Positions 1-8,208 of a DNA stretch of 11,237 nucleotides are shown in pieces. The DNA is taken from positions 3,457 through 14,693 of the forward strand of contig WIDE01000135.1 of assembly GCA_015039315.1 (NCBI GenBank). The letters run 5' to 3'. The notes beneath the pieces are model-generated. The model saw nothing but the letters and a program-made list of their open reading frames with translations, ran no database searches and was not told the origin of the DNA. Made by a program: the position numbers and the translations under genes. How positions within the stretch are numbered: the first letter of the stretch is position 1; every line of letters starts with the position of its first letter. The stretch is from Clavulina sp. PMI_390 (taxonomy: Eukaryota > Basidiomycota > Agaricomycetes > Cantharellales > Hydnaceae).

Positions 1-2296
1 GGCGCGAGTGCTGCATCGGCAATAAGGGACGTATTTCTGTCCCGAGTCTTCTTCACTATGGAACGCTTTTACGGAGGTGTCCATGTGTTCTATGGTTATC
101 CGACTACTGAAGACTCTCCCCAAAATGGGAAGTGATCACGTGTCAGACTCAGATTCTCTTGAATACTAACTCTTCTCCCTTCTTCCACCGCGCCACTCTC
201 CTGTCTATGCATATGCAGCGCGACGACAAAATGATACCATCAGAGTCGTTCAAGCTGGCCTCCAAGACGATTGATATTCCCGCTCGCTCTGAGTCTCGCT
301 CTAAGCAGTGAGAGGAAATCAATATCTCTTCGGCAGTTGGCTGGTGAAGTCGACTCTGCATGCCACAACAATAGCTCCGTCCCTCGCGGCACACTTCGAC
401 GAATACTACGGGGTGGAGCCGGAACTATTCCCGTCTACATATAATACTCTGTTCTTCTAGCCGAACTCGCCCTTGTCTACCTGGTGGCCCCGCGCAAAAC
501 AACGTGCCCATTCGTTTCTCACTGCCACTGCACAAGTCTACAAAATAGATGTTTACCCTCTCTGTCCCAAGCTCCTGCTCCTGTACCTAGGCTTGATCTT
601 TCTATCTATCTCGAACCTCGTCCATATTACACGCTCTGGGCGTCTCGTCTCATAGCGCTGAACAAACTGCCCCGCTGCTATGCCAGAATCGATCATACTA
701 GATATTCCTTCCGAGACATGCCACAATCCTGTCACTTCGTTTCTCCTCATGAAAAGAGCTGCAGTGACGCCGGGGCCGTCCAAACATCGCTGTCAACCGG
801 AACGATTGGAACAACTCGCTTGAACTACACATTGATTCCGCTCCGACGGCCACAAAACGAGGTGTTCCTTTATTGCTGCTGAGTCCCCATGACAGCGATA
901 CGATGCTATGGCCACTAGCTAAACGAAATCCGCTAGCCTGGAATGCTGAAGGACTTGCCCGACCTCGGTCATACCGTACGCAGCTGGAATCTGTTTGGGC
1001 TGGGCCCTGCTAGCTCTGTCTCTATCCCCCATCCACAACACTCTAGGAGCCTCACGATAGCTTGATTTGCATCAGATTGTTCACTTGCTATCTATCTCTC
1101 CTGTCTGCGTTGTGGATATCGTCTCCAGGAACTAAAGCACATCTATAATGACTACCAACGTCACTATGCAGGAGCCTTTCTACCTAGGTCCACCTCCTTG
1201 AAAAGCCAAACGCTGCCTTGAGCAAGGTTAGATAATCCAGAAGCCTGCCTTGCCTTGCCTCCTCAAAGGGTCGAGTGGTTCCTCCTACCCGCGACTATCT
1301 GCGACAATCGTCTAGGCTCTTTTGTACTCAAGTCGTTCTCCAATCTCGATGCTTAAAGCTCCCCTTGGCACCTCTGACGACTGTTGAATAGTCACGTGCC
1401 CGAATCGACTCATCGAGAGGATCTCTTCCTTCCACTACCTACACCGCGACCCGAGAAGAAACCAGACCCATTCAGCGTCGTATGTTCACGCGTTGAATCC
1501 AGGCTAGCAAACCAATGCTCGTGCTGGGGGTCTTGCTGCCATATCTGGCCTTCTCGCGCCACGTGGTGTTCCTGACTCAAGAGTAAAGACTATCACCACA
1601 TTGCTGTTGAGTCTAATCATGCAAATAGGGTGGTCCCTTGCAGCTAGAGCTATTTGGTGTTCGCCGGCCCATCTATCAGTTCTCATCGGTATTGCCTGGA
1701 TAATTTTTCTGCCTTGGTGGGCTCACTGCCTTGCTCCCGCTAATCGAGGTTTTTCCCCTTGTCGGTGTGATAACCCGAGTAGCTGAAGGGCGGGGTTTTT
1801 TGGCTACTGGCCCACCTGCACCACTACTTGAAGAGTTGTTCTTTTATTTTCCTAGGTTTACTTAACTAGCAGTAATATCGTCAACTCTCACTCCCGCTTG
1901 CTGCTCGTATGGTCAGCATTCTATGCCCGAACGTACCATTGCTCGTTAATTACCACTTCTCACTCGAATCAAGAGTAGAGATCTCTCGCAACGGCATCGA
2001 CTCAAAATCTCGACTTCTGGCTAGACTGGGTTTCGAGCACCAACTAGAATCTCCTTCCAACCCTCACCCCTTTGTGCACACGTGCCTCCGAGACCCGCCG
2101 AGCGTGCTTAGTGATTGATATAGTCTTGATTCTGAGCAGATCCCTGCTCGCAAAGGACTGGATCTAGCTACTACAAAGCTTCCATGGGTCTCAAGTAACA
2201 GAGCCTCTGTGAGTAACGACATTTGATTTATCGCCTACTTATCATGGTCATATCTTGAGCAGGAGAAGTACTACCAGCCACTCATAGTACTCAGCT
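1..2296. other. Gene-poor, pyrimidine-rich stretch with no recognised gene
   Basis: All six frames are broken every few hundred bases. The longest open stretch (484-882 plus) encodes a cysteine- and serine-scattered peptide with no recognisable domain. Much of the plus strand from about 460 to 2100 is rich in C and T. This could be old transposon remains or long intergenic sequence. No terminal repeats, reverse transcriptase, tRNA or rRNA signature was found. Confidence 0.6.
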
Positions 2297-2321
2297 AGAT
2301 ACAAGCATCATGCTTGTATCT
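2297..2321. repeat. Near-perfect palindrome, 12-bp arms
   Basis: AGATACAAGCAT (2297-2308), a single C, then ATGCTTGTATCT (2310-2321), perfectly complementary. It lies about 255 bp beyond the stop of hydrolase copy 1. It could be a hairpin at a transposon end, a dimeric protein-binding site or a transcript-end structure; nothing else decides between these. Confidence 0.8.
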
Positions 2322-2536
2322 GACTAACCGCGATGGTCGCGAGTGCTGGAGGGCTCAGCAAACCCAAATCATCGAGCAGGGGATGGAAACACCGGAAACA
2401 ATATAGAATTCATATTTACAGCATTACCGTGCTCCAAATCCAATCCATGCAGCTCATAATGAACCAGAGATGTCCGACAGATGAACTCCAGAATATGTTG
2501 CTACCTGCAAGACGCAAAAGTATATACGAAACAGAA

Positions 2537-2562
2537 CCCCCCCCCCCCCCCACACACACACA
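2537..2562. repeat. C15 tract followed by (CA)6 microsatellite
   Basis: Fifteen consecutive C (2537-2551) run into six CA units (2551-2562). On the minus strand, the transcript of copy 1 reads (TG)6 then G15, beginning 16 nt after the stop codon, so it lies in the probable 3' UTR. Length is probably unstable by replication slippage. Copy 2 has no such tract after its stop. Confidence 0.9.
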
Positions 2563-2577
2563 AAATTGCCCCTAGAA

Positions 2578-4055
2578 TCAATGATAAGTACCATTGAGCC
2601 AACTATTGATCACGCCGAAGACAGCCGGTGCGGTGTAGTGCTGGAAGACTGCATGCGCAGTATTTGCCTAAGAAGAGTCAAAAGAAATGTGAACGATTAG
2701 CTACCCCTGTGATAGAGCACACGAAAAGAGACAACACTCACAGGAATGTAGGTCGCGATGGACTTGGCATTGGGGAAGAACGCGCCTGACTCAGTCAAAA
2801 CACTTGCTCCATTAGTGCCTTGATAGCAGTTCCCACCGCAGCCGGGTAGGTCGTGTTCCCCCGTCACCACCAGAATATCTCCAGTATATGATCCTGCTGG
2901 GAAGTAGCCAGCTAGCATGTCCTTCGTAAGTTGTTGACCGTACGTCCATGCCCCCTTTGTCGCGACGAAGTTGTTGAACACGTCGGCCGAATAATGCACA
3001 CCGGGAGGGCCATCGAAGAAGCTGTAGAGGTCGTGGGTCGAAGATTCGGTCACCACATACGAAGAATCGTTGTTATATCGACCAAAAAGCTGAGGGTTTT
3101 GCTGCGAGGCGATCGCTGGGGAGAACGAGTAGGTTCCAGCGACTCCATTATTCTCAGTCGTGGGGGAGAAACCCGTGAGGATCGCTCTAGTGAAGTCGTT
3201 AGGGTATTTAGACATCACAACCCCGGTAAGGGCACTATAGATAAGGGTTCACTTAAATGCATGAGCATACAGCCATGAAGCAAACGCTGAGCGACCTAAT
3301 AAACTTGCCTTCCGTAGCTATGGCCAACGCCGATCCATTGAGTGGCATTCACAAACTGAGGGCGTTTCTTGAGATATCCAACGAGCTGATGCAGCATCTC
3401 TATGTCAAGAGCGGACTGCACCACATTGATTCCGTCTGGATGATCAGACTCGCCAACACCTGGGAGAGGGATCAGTGAACAATGCTGGAGGTCCAGCATT
3501 TGGCATCAACATTCACCTAGTCGATCATAATTCACCACAGCATTTCCCCCCGAAGCCGCGACGTCAAGGTAGCTGATAGTCTTGTTCTGAGGGTACTCGA
3601 AGTACGAGTGACTCGCAGCAATCCTAATTCACATAGAGCTGTATAAATATGGACTGCATTAATTCCTCGAAGAGGCCCGAATAAACTCACCCGTGGACCA
3701 AAACCTGGACATTCCCGTTCCATTTTTTCGGAATACACCTCTTGGTATAAAGTTTCCATGTGCCGCTGATGGTTTGGTTAGGGTTTTTCTTGTCGATAGT
3801 GTCCGTAGTAAAGTTGGAATTGACGGCTACGGAGGCACTGATGATCGCAGCAAGCTCGAGCTGAGTCTTGGGTGCAGTGGCATCAAACCGAATATTCTGC
3901 GCGGTTGCAGTGATAGGGACGTAGGCCTCAGTGCACGTATAGCTGCTGGACGTAGCACGACGAATTGCCACGGCATTGATACCTTCCGGTAAAAGAAGCA
4001 GTGCACTAGCGATGAAAAGCGAAAAGAGATTCGAACGAGCCAAGAAGGCAGACAT
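2578..4055 (-). CDS. Secreted alpha/beta-hydrolase, tandem copy 1 (five exons)
   Basis: Exons reconstructed by hand on the minus strand: 4055-3691, 3623-3517, 3459-3309, 3234-2742 and 2667-2578, giving 1,206 nt and 401 residues. Introns are 67, 57, 74 and 74 nt; the third uses a GC donor. The start is the ATG that matches the paralogue's start and opens a signal peptide (about residues 1-28, hydrophobic core 10-22, possible cleavage after INA). Alpha/beta-hydrolase marks, in order: oxyanion-hole HG at 121-122 after VQVLV; NYDRLG and SDHPDG; GHSYG elbow with Ser205; probable acid Asp336 in GEHDLPGC; His377 in ANTAHAVF. Only four cysteines occur in the whole protein (41, 107, 340, 344), which suggests two disulfides. 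Sequons lie at Asn81, 93, 135, 195, 263 and 397. The layout fits fungal secreted serine hydrolases (lipase/esterase-like), so ester hydrolysis outside the cell is inferred; the substrate is unknown. The next gene upstream on the same strand is its paralogue. Confidence 0.9.
3235..3308 (-). other. GC-AG intron (intron 3 of copy 1)
   Basis: On the minus strand exon 3 ends GGA AG and the intron opens GCAAGT; it closes CTATAG before T GCC CTT ACC. The join restores an AGT serine codon at residue 208, exactly where the paralogue has AG|GTAAGC...CACAG|T. GCAAGT after AG is the usual context of GC-AG introns. No suitably placed GT would keep both frame and homology. If this intron is retained, translation continues R-Q-V-Y and stops directly after the nucleophile elbow. 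Confidence 0.85.
3481..3500 (-). repeat. Perfect hairpin inside intron 2 of copy 1
   Basis: AATGCTGGA (3481-3489) and TCCAGCATT (3492-3500) are perfect 9-bp inverted arms with a 2-nt spacer. They lie inside the 57-nt intron 3516-3460. The first five intron bases, GTGAA, can also pair with TTCAC at 3479-3475, so a longer fold could cover the donor site. The matching intron of copy 2 (6012-5958) lacks this hairpin. Confidence 0.7.
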
Positions 4056-4250
4056 GGCGCGAATTGTGGGGGTGGAACGCTGGTCGTCATCCAGTTTTAT
4101 AGTGCGCACACACGCACGTCGCCGCGGGCTCATCGCCTGGGGCCCTCTCTCAGTATGCACGCTTTCGGCGATGAACCCCTCGGGCGTCGGAGTACGACAG
4201 CGCCAACAATGCAATGGTGGGCGATTTGCGGCTAGTCCATTGATTGGGAA
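4056..4250 (-). promoter_or_regulatory. Proximal promoter of hydrolase copy 1
   Basis: Read on the minus strand, CTATAAAA (4095-4102) lies 40-47 nt before the ATG and is the likely TATA box; this implies a very short 5' UTR. A CCAAT box (ATTGG on the plus strand, 4243-4247) lies 188 nt before the ATG. A 28-nt block at 4163-4190 matches the other promoter at 24 of 28 positions. All three elements recur with nearly the same spacing upstream of copy 2, which supports real promoter function or recent common descent. Confidence 0.65.
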
Positions 4251-4350
4251 CCCGGAGCCGAGCATTCAGGCTTACTTCGGGCAGCTCTCCCGGAAATTGA
4301 ACGAGGACCTACTGCATACAAAAATGCGGAAAACTAAATTGTGGCATCGA

Positions 4351-4400
4351 CCCGGTACCGAATCTCGGCACCAGGCAACCGACCGAACCGAGCCTCGGTG
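4351..4400. repeat. CGGTACCGAA / CCGAACCGAG repeat patch upstream of copy 1
   Basis: Contains CGGTACCGAA (4353-4362), then ACCGACCGAACCGAG and GCCTCGG. The same words are found in the patch at 6885-6920 upstream of copy 2, at 297 versus about 344 nt from the respective ATG. It is probably the eroded outer part of the duplicated unit. Confidence 0.5.
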
Positions 4401-4409
4401 TGTTAGTTA

Positions 4410-5077
4410 GTGGTTGACGCCATGACGTAGGGGTGGATGCGCCTGGTCGCATGACCCTTGCGCCACAATGCCAATCAGTAATGAGGCTAGAAATGAGGTG
4501 GCGGAGTTTATGGAGATCCGACCTCTGCATGACGTCGAGTCTGAGAGACGAGCAGCGGGCTTCCACGACACCGCCCATAATGCAGCCTCCCAAACCCGGC
4601 ATCGGACCTCAATTACGTGTACATGGAGCTGAATCATTCTGTTCATGATTTACTGCGGACTACTGCCGCTCAATGAGACTACTATAATCAAATTACTCGA
4701 TTTTCCGAGCCCGCAGTCATGCCAACAAGCACTCGCGATCGCGCTCCTGATAGTCAGATTCATGTCGACATAGTGTGCATTGTGGATGCAATGGTTGACT
4801 CATGACTAAACATCGTGTTTGGTGCTTTGCGCACAGTCTTCAGAGACGAAAGCTAGAATCAGAGCATGGTGGTTGGAGCTGCTTCCCGCGTTGGAAACAG
4901 GTGTGACGTCACAGCTGCTCAATCCGCTCGGGTTGTTGAAGTGGAAAGGAATATCGGAATGAATGTATATTTGATAGCAACTATACTAACGTACTCATGT
5001 CATTGTCCATGTAGCCTTGTGATAAAGAGAAGATTGAGCGAATGAACTACGCTAGATGTAAAAAAACGAGGCCGTGC
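4410..5077. other. Spacer between the two hydrolase genes, no gene seen
   Basis: About 670 bp between the outer promoter of copy 1 and the stop codon of copy 2. All frames are interrupted and no convincing exon was found. It must hold the 3' UTR and polyadenylation region of copy 2, at its right end, and possible distal control sites of copy 1, including the CRE-like palindrome. No obvious counterpart was seen upstream of copy 2, apart from weak resemblance near TTGAC-GCAT. Confidence 0.6.
4902..4913. promoter_or_regulatory. CRE-like palindrome TGTGACGTCACA
   Basis: A perfect 12-bp palindrome with the TGACGTCA core at 4904-4911, the classic site for bZIP factors of the ATF/CREB type. It lies about 850 bp upstream of the ATG of copy 1 and about 165 bp beyond the stop of copy 2. 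Two partial sites occur nearer copy 1: TGACGTAG at 4423-4430 and TGACGTCG at 4530-4537. The site is seen directly; use by a regulator is inferred. Confidence 0.35.
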
Positions 5078-6542
5078 TCAGTGATAATTGCCATCGAGCC
5101 AGCTGTTGATCACACCAAAGACTGCTGGCGCCGTGTAGTGGTGGAATACTGCGTGTCCCGTATTTCCCTAACAAGGAGAATGAAAGGCAACAGAAAAGCT
5201 CAGGTGACCAGGCTACCACACATGGAGGACAAGACAAGACTTACAGGAATGTATGTCGCAAGCGATTTGGCGTTGGGAAAAACCGCGTTCGAGCCCGATA
5301 AAACACTCACTCCATCGCTTCCCTGATAGCAATTTCCGGCGCACCCTGGAAGATCATGCACACCTGTCACAATCAGAACGTCTCCAGTAAACGCTTGTGC
5401 AGGCCAGTACTTGGTCACTGCTGCCATAGTGAGAAACTGGCCAAACGAGATTGCGCCCTTCGTAGCCACGAAGTTGTCGAAAACATCGGTCGAGTAATAC
5501 TCTCCCGGAGGACCATTGAAGAAGCCGTAGAGGTCATGGGATGCAGATTCCGTCACGAAGTAGGATGAATCGTTGTTGTAGCGGCCAAACAGGAGAGGAT
5601 TCTGCTTGGAAGCGATGTATGCGGAGAACGCGTAGGCTGCGAGTACACCATTGTTGTTAGTCGTAGGGGAGTAACCCGTAAGCACAACTTTAGTAAAGTC
5701 GGTGGGGTATTTGGACATCACGGCTGAGGAAATCATACTGTGCAATATGAGGACGATTCATTGTATGAGTACTAGGAAGAACCAAAATACTCGAACAGGG
5801 GCTTACCTTCCATAACTGTGGCCGACGCTGATCCACTGAGTAGCTTTTGCAAACTGGCTGCGTTTTTTGAGATAACCGACCAGTTGGTGAAGCATCTCGA
5901 TGTCAAGAGCGGATTGGACGATATTGATTCCGTCTGGATGGTCAGACGCGCCGATACCTGAGAGGTACTAGTGAGCAAAGGTAGTAGTTCAGCATATGGA
6001 AAAGGCCCTCACCCAGTCGATCATAATTAACGACCGCATTACCCTCCGAGGCTGCGACATCAAGATAGCTGAGACTTTTGTTATAAGGGTACTCGAAATA
6101 CGAGTGAGTCGCAAAGAGCCTAGTTTCGTAAAAGTATCACTAACATTTGTCGAAGAGAGACTCCGAAATTGACTCACCCGTGAACCAAAACCTGCACATT
6201 TCCATTCCATTTTGCGGGAATGCACGTCTTGGTGTAGAGTTTCCACGTCCCGCTGATGGTTTGACTCGGGTTGGTCGCGTCAACAACCTGGGCGCTATAG
6301 TTTGAGTTGATGGCTACGGCGCTGCTAACAATTGCAGCGAGTTCGAGTTGAGTCTTGGGAGCAGCTGCATTGAACCGAACATTCTGCGCGCTCGCTGTGA
6401 TTGGAACGAAGGCCTCGGTGCAAGTGTAGCTATTAGACGCTGCACGAGGAGTAGCTACAGCTTCGACCCCTTGCGGAGAGAAAAGCAAAGCACTGGAGAC
6501 GAAAAGCGCGAGGAGGTTTGAACGAGTCATAAAAGCAGACAT
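5078..6542 (-). CDS. Secreted alpha/beta-hydrolase, tandem copy 2 (five exons)
   Basis: Exons reconstructed by hand on the minus strand: 6542-6178, 6119-6013, 5957-5807, 5737-5245 and 5167-5078, giving 401 residues. All exon lengths and intron phases (2, 1, 2, 0) equal those of the copy at 2578-4055. Introns are 58, 55, 69 and 77 nt, all GT-AG. A signal peptide covers about residues 1-28 (MSAFMTRSNLLALFVSSALL, cleavage near VEA or AVA). Catalytic marks: HG at 121-122, NYDRLG and SDHPDG, GHSYG with Ser205, Asp336 in GVHDLPGC, His377 in GNTGHAVFHH. Cysteines 41, 107, 340 and 344 are kept. Sequons are Asn81, 135 and 263. The reading frame and the probable catalytic triad are intact, so it is probably a functional secreted serine hydrolase; the substrate is unknown. 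The proteins are about 73% identical by hand count without gaps. Divergence is strongest around residues 303-325 and 239-248, which may shape the substrate pocket or lid. Confidence 0.9.
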
Positions 6543-6735
6543 GGCGGCGACTGGGGATGAAGACTCGACATTGGTCCAGCTTTATAGTGCGAACAAAGGT
6601 CACCGCGGGCTTGTCGTTTGAGACTCTCCCAGCATAATCGTATTTCGGCGATGATGGCCTCGGGCGCCGGAATGAAGCACAAGGCCAATGACAGTGGCAA
6701 GAGCGTGAGGCGCACCACTGATTCACTCATTGGCA
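6543..6735 (-). promoter_or_regulatory. Proximal promoter of hydrolase copy 2
   Basis: On the minus strand CTATAAAG (6580-6587) lies 38-45 nt before the ATG, inside a 17-nt stretch that differs by one base from copy 1 (6575-6591 versus 4090-4106). A CCAAT box (6729-6733 as ATTGG on the plus strand) lies 187 nt before the ATG, one base different in spacing from copy 1. The shared 28-nt block is at 6643-6670. Sequence between these anchors has drifted. Confidence 0.65.
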
Positions 6736-6739
6736 TCCC

Positions 6740-7785
6740 GCTGCATACACCGGGGACCGAAATGCCGGACGACGAAGTGTTCAATTATCTGGTGATCTTC
6801 AAAACGATCTCGTAAGCTTCGGATGTCAGAGGGAGAGAACGTAGCGCATAAAACGGACACACTGGCCGAAGATTGAGCTTTATTACCGAACCGAGAACCG
6901 AGAACCGGTACCGAACCGAGAGCAGGCCTCGCTGATTTACATTTTGACAGCATTCCTCGGATTGGGCGGGCTTCGAACGCCTCGGTCTACTATCTCCGAG
7001 TAAAATCTCCCAGAATCTATGAACTCACCGCCATCGATGTCGCGCAATTATAAAAGAGAAAGCCGAGCGGTTTGGATTTACAATTCGGGAAAGAAACTCT
7101 GGGCACGTTACGGCTTTGGGAGTATCTCTCCACCAGGTTGCAAAGAGACATCACAAGCATGGAACTTTGTATGGGGAGAATAACTCGTCCTAACCCATCC
7201 GGCGAGATACAATGAAGAGACTGAGGGCTAATGCTCTGAAAGGTGGCCCCGAGACCATGCGGTAGTGATATTACTCAGATGACGAAGTCACCGATGATGA
7301 CTCCTGAGCTGTAGGGAAGATTGAAAGCGCGCCTAACCGCACCAAAGATCAATCAATACCACATATTAGGTACCATGAAATAGTAGCCCTGGGGTACGAC
7401 TCTCCAAAAGGTGGTTGAGCTTAGGGCGGGTCGACCTTGTGTGAAGGGATAGAAGGTGTTCGTCGCGGAAGGGCGAATGCAAAATGCGACTAAGGCTCTG
7501 GGACAGATACAGCCATGTTTTTGTGGTTCCGTGGCTATGGTTTTAGGCATACTGCGGAACCAGACCAGCCAGGGAGCCGACGCCCTTCTGGCTCGAGGTG
7601 GTTGACACCCAACACAAGCACAAACAAGAGCCGAAATTGAGGCTCAACTTGGCTCACCCTTATCATGCCACCTTCTTCCCTTTAATCCGCTGTCCAGAGT
7701 TGGCGCCTAATTTCGGGTACAGGAAGCTGGCCCCTCAACCTGATGAAATGACCTCGACCCAGGCCTAAATCATCGCCGCGCCCAG
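6740..7785. other. Intergenic region without recognised gene
   Basis: Apart from the repeat patch at 6885-6920 this 1-kb stretch shows only short, broken reading frames with no recognisable motif. It separates the distal promoter of hydrolase copy 2 from the inverted-repeat element. The segment 6962-6981 has a T-arm-like GGCTTCGAACGCC, but no tRNA folds around it. Confidence 0.55.
6885..6920. repeat. Tandem ACCGAACCGAG/GAACCGAG repeat with CGGTACCG palindrome
   Basis: Short direct units (ACCGAACCGAG, AACCGAG, AACCG) flank the 8-bp palindrome CGGTACCG, which is followed by another CCGAACCGAG. The patch is more regular than its counterpart at 4351-4400. It may be a regulator-binding cluster or a simple local amplification; I cannot tell which. 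Confidence 0.6.
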
Positions 7786-7811
7786 CATCAGGAAACCACA
7801 TTATGCTCGAT
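7786..7811 (+). repeat. Left terminal inverted repeat
   Basis: Twenty-six bases perfectly complementary to 9754-9779. The match ends sharply outside (7785 G against 9780 A). Inside it continues imperfectly as CTGCTCGATCGTGTTCG against GTCGCTCGATCGGGTCGG. Confidence 0.85.
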
Positions 7812-7849
7812 CCTGCTCGATCGTGTTCGATCTGGCCAAATCGAGCTTC

Positions 7850-7896
7850 CGAGCCATCGAGCCATCCTTGAAGGTTTTCGATGGCTCGACGGCTCG
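7850..7896. repeat. Subterminal hairpin of the inverted-repeat element
   Basis: Arms 7850-7866 (CGAGCCATCGAGCCATC) and 7880-7896 (GATGGCTCGACGGCTCG) pair at 16 of 17 positions around a 13-nt loop. Each arm is itself a doubled CGAGCC-TCGAGCC unit. Subterminal repeats of this kind often bind transposases; that role here is inference. Confidence 0.75.
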
Positions 7897-8127
7897 ATGA
7901 GTCCATCAAGCAATCGGGCTTGCTCACTTTGGTGGGGTCGTTGATAGATTATTACGCAAGCCAAAATGCAAATATATTTCATGTTTGTTTCGTGTATGTA
8001 CAGATGACAGCCAGTAACACCGTATAATCAATAGCATAATGCTAACAAAGTCTTCTGAACAAGTTAGATGGCACAGCACATACCCTTAGTATGCATTATA
8101 TTATAGCACGAGAAGTGAGGTCTACAT

Positions 8128-8208
8128 CTTGAAACCAAACGTTAGCATGAGAGGAACAGCGAAAAAGTGGGGGGATACAGAGCAAAGTAAACTGAAGCAG
8201 CGACTTAC
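8128..8208 (-). other. Probable intron with full consensus signals, host transcript unknown
   Basis: On the minus strand, AG|GTAAGTCG opens at 8208, a perfect TGCTAAC branch site sits at 8147-8141, and TTTCAAG closes at 8128. The 81-nt length fits the introns of the two hydrolase genes. Other good donors lie upstream on the same strand at 8436 (AAA|GTGAGTACC) and 8852 (ACA|GTGAGTTG). The flanking exon has no long open frame: one frame reaches a stop just after the junction. It may belong to a non-coding or decayed gene. Confidence 0.35.

Noticed and set aside
484..882. 132-codon open frame on the plus strand
   Set aside because: No recognisable domain, no splice partners, composition like the surrounding non-coding sequence, and other open frames overlap it.
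2297..2330. Helitron 3' end: hairpin followed by CTAA
   Set aside because: The hairpin is AT-rich, CTAA follows after only 2 nt rather than about ten, and the next base is C rather than T.
2931..3278. 115-codon plus-strand frame opposite exon 4 of hydrolase copy 1
   Set aside because: A shadow of the conserved antisense exon; its paralogous position in copy 2 is not conserved as a plus-strand protein.
3976..4410. 144-codon plus-strand frame running out of copy 1 through its promoter
   Set aside because: It overlaps the signal-peptide exon and TATA box on the other strand, and copy 2 has no matching frame of this length.
6955..6990. tRNA-like T arm around GGCTTCGAACGCC
   Set aside because: The five-base stem does not pair on either strand and no anticodon or acceptor stem could be built.
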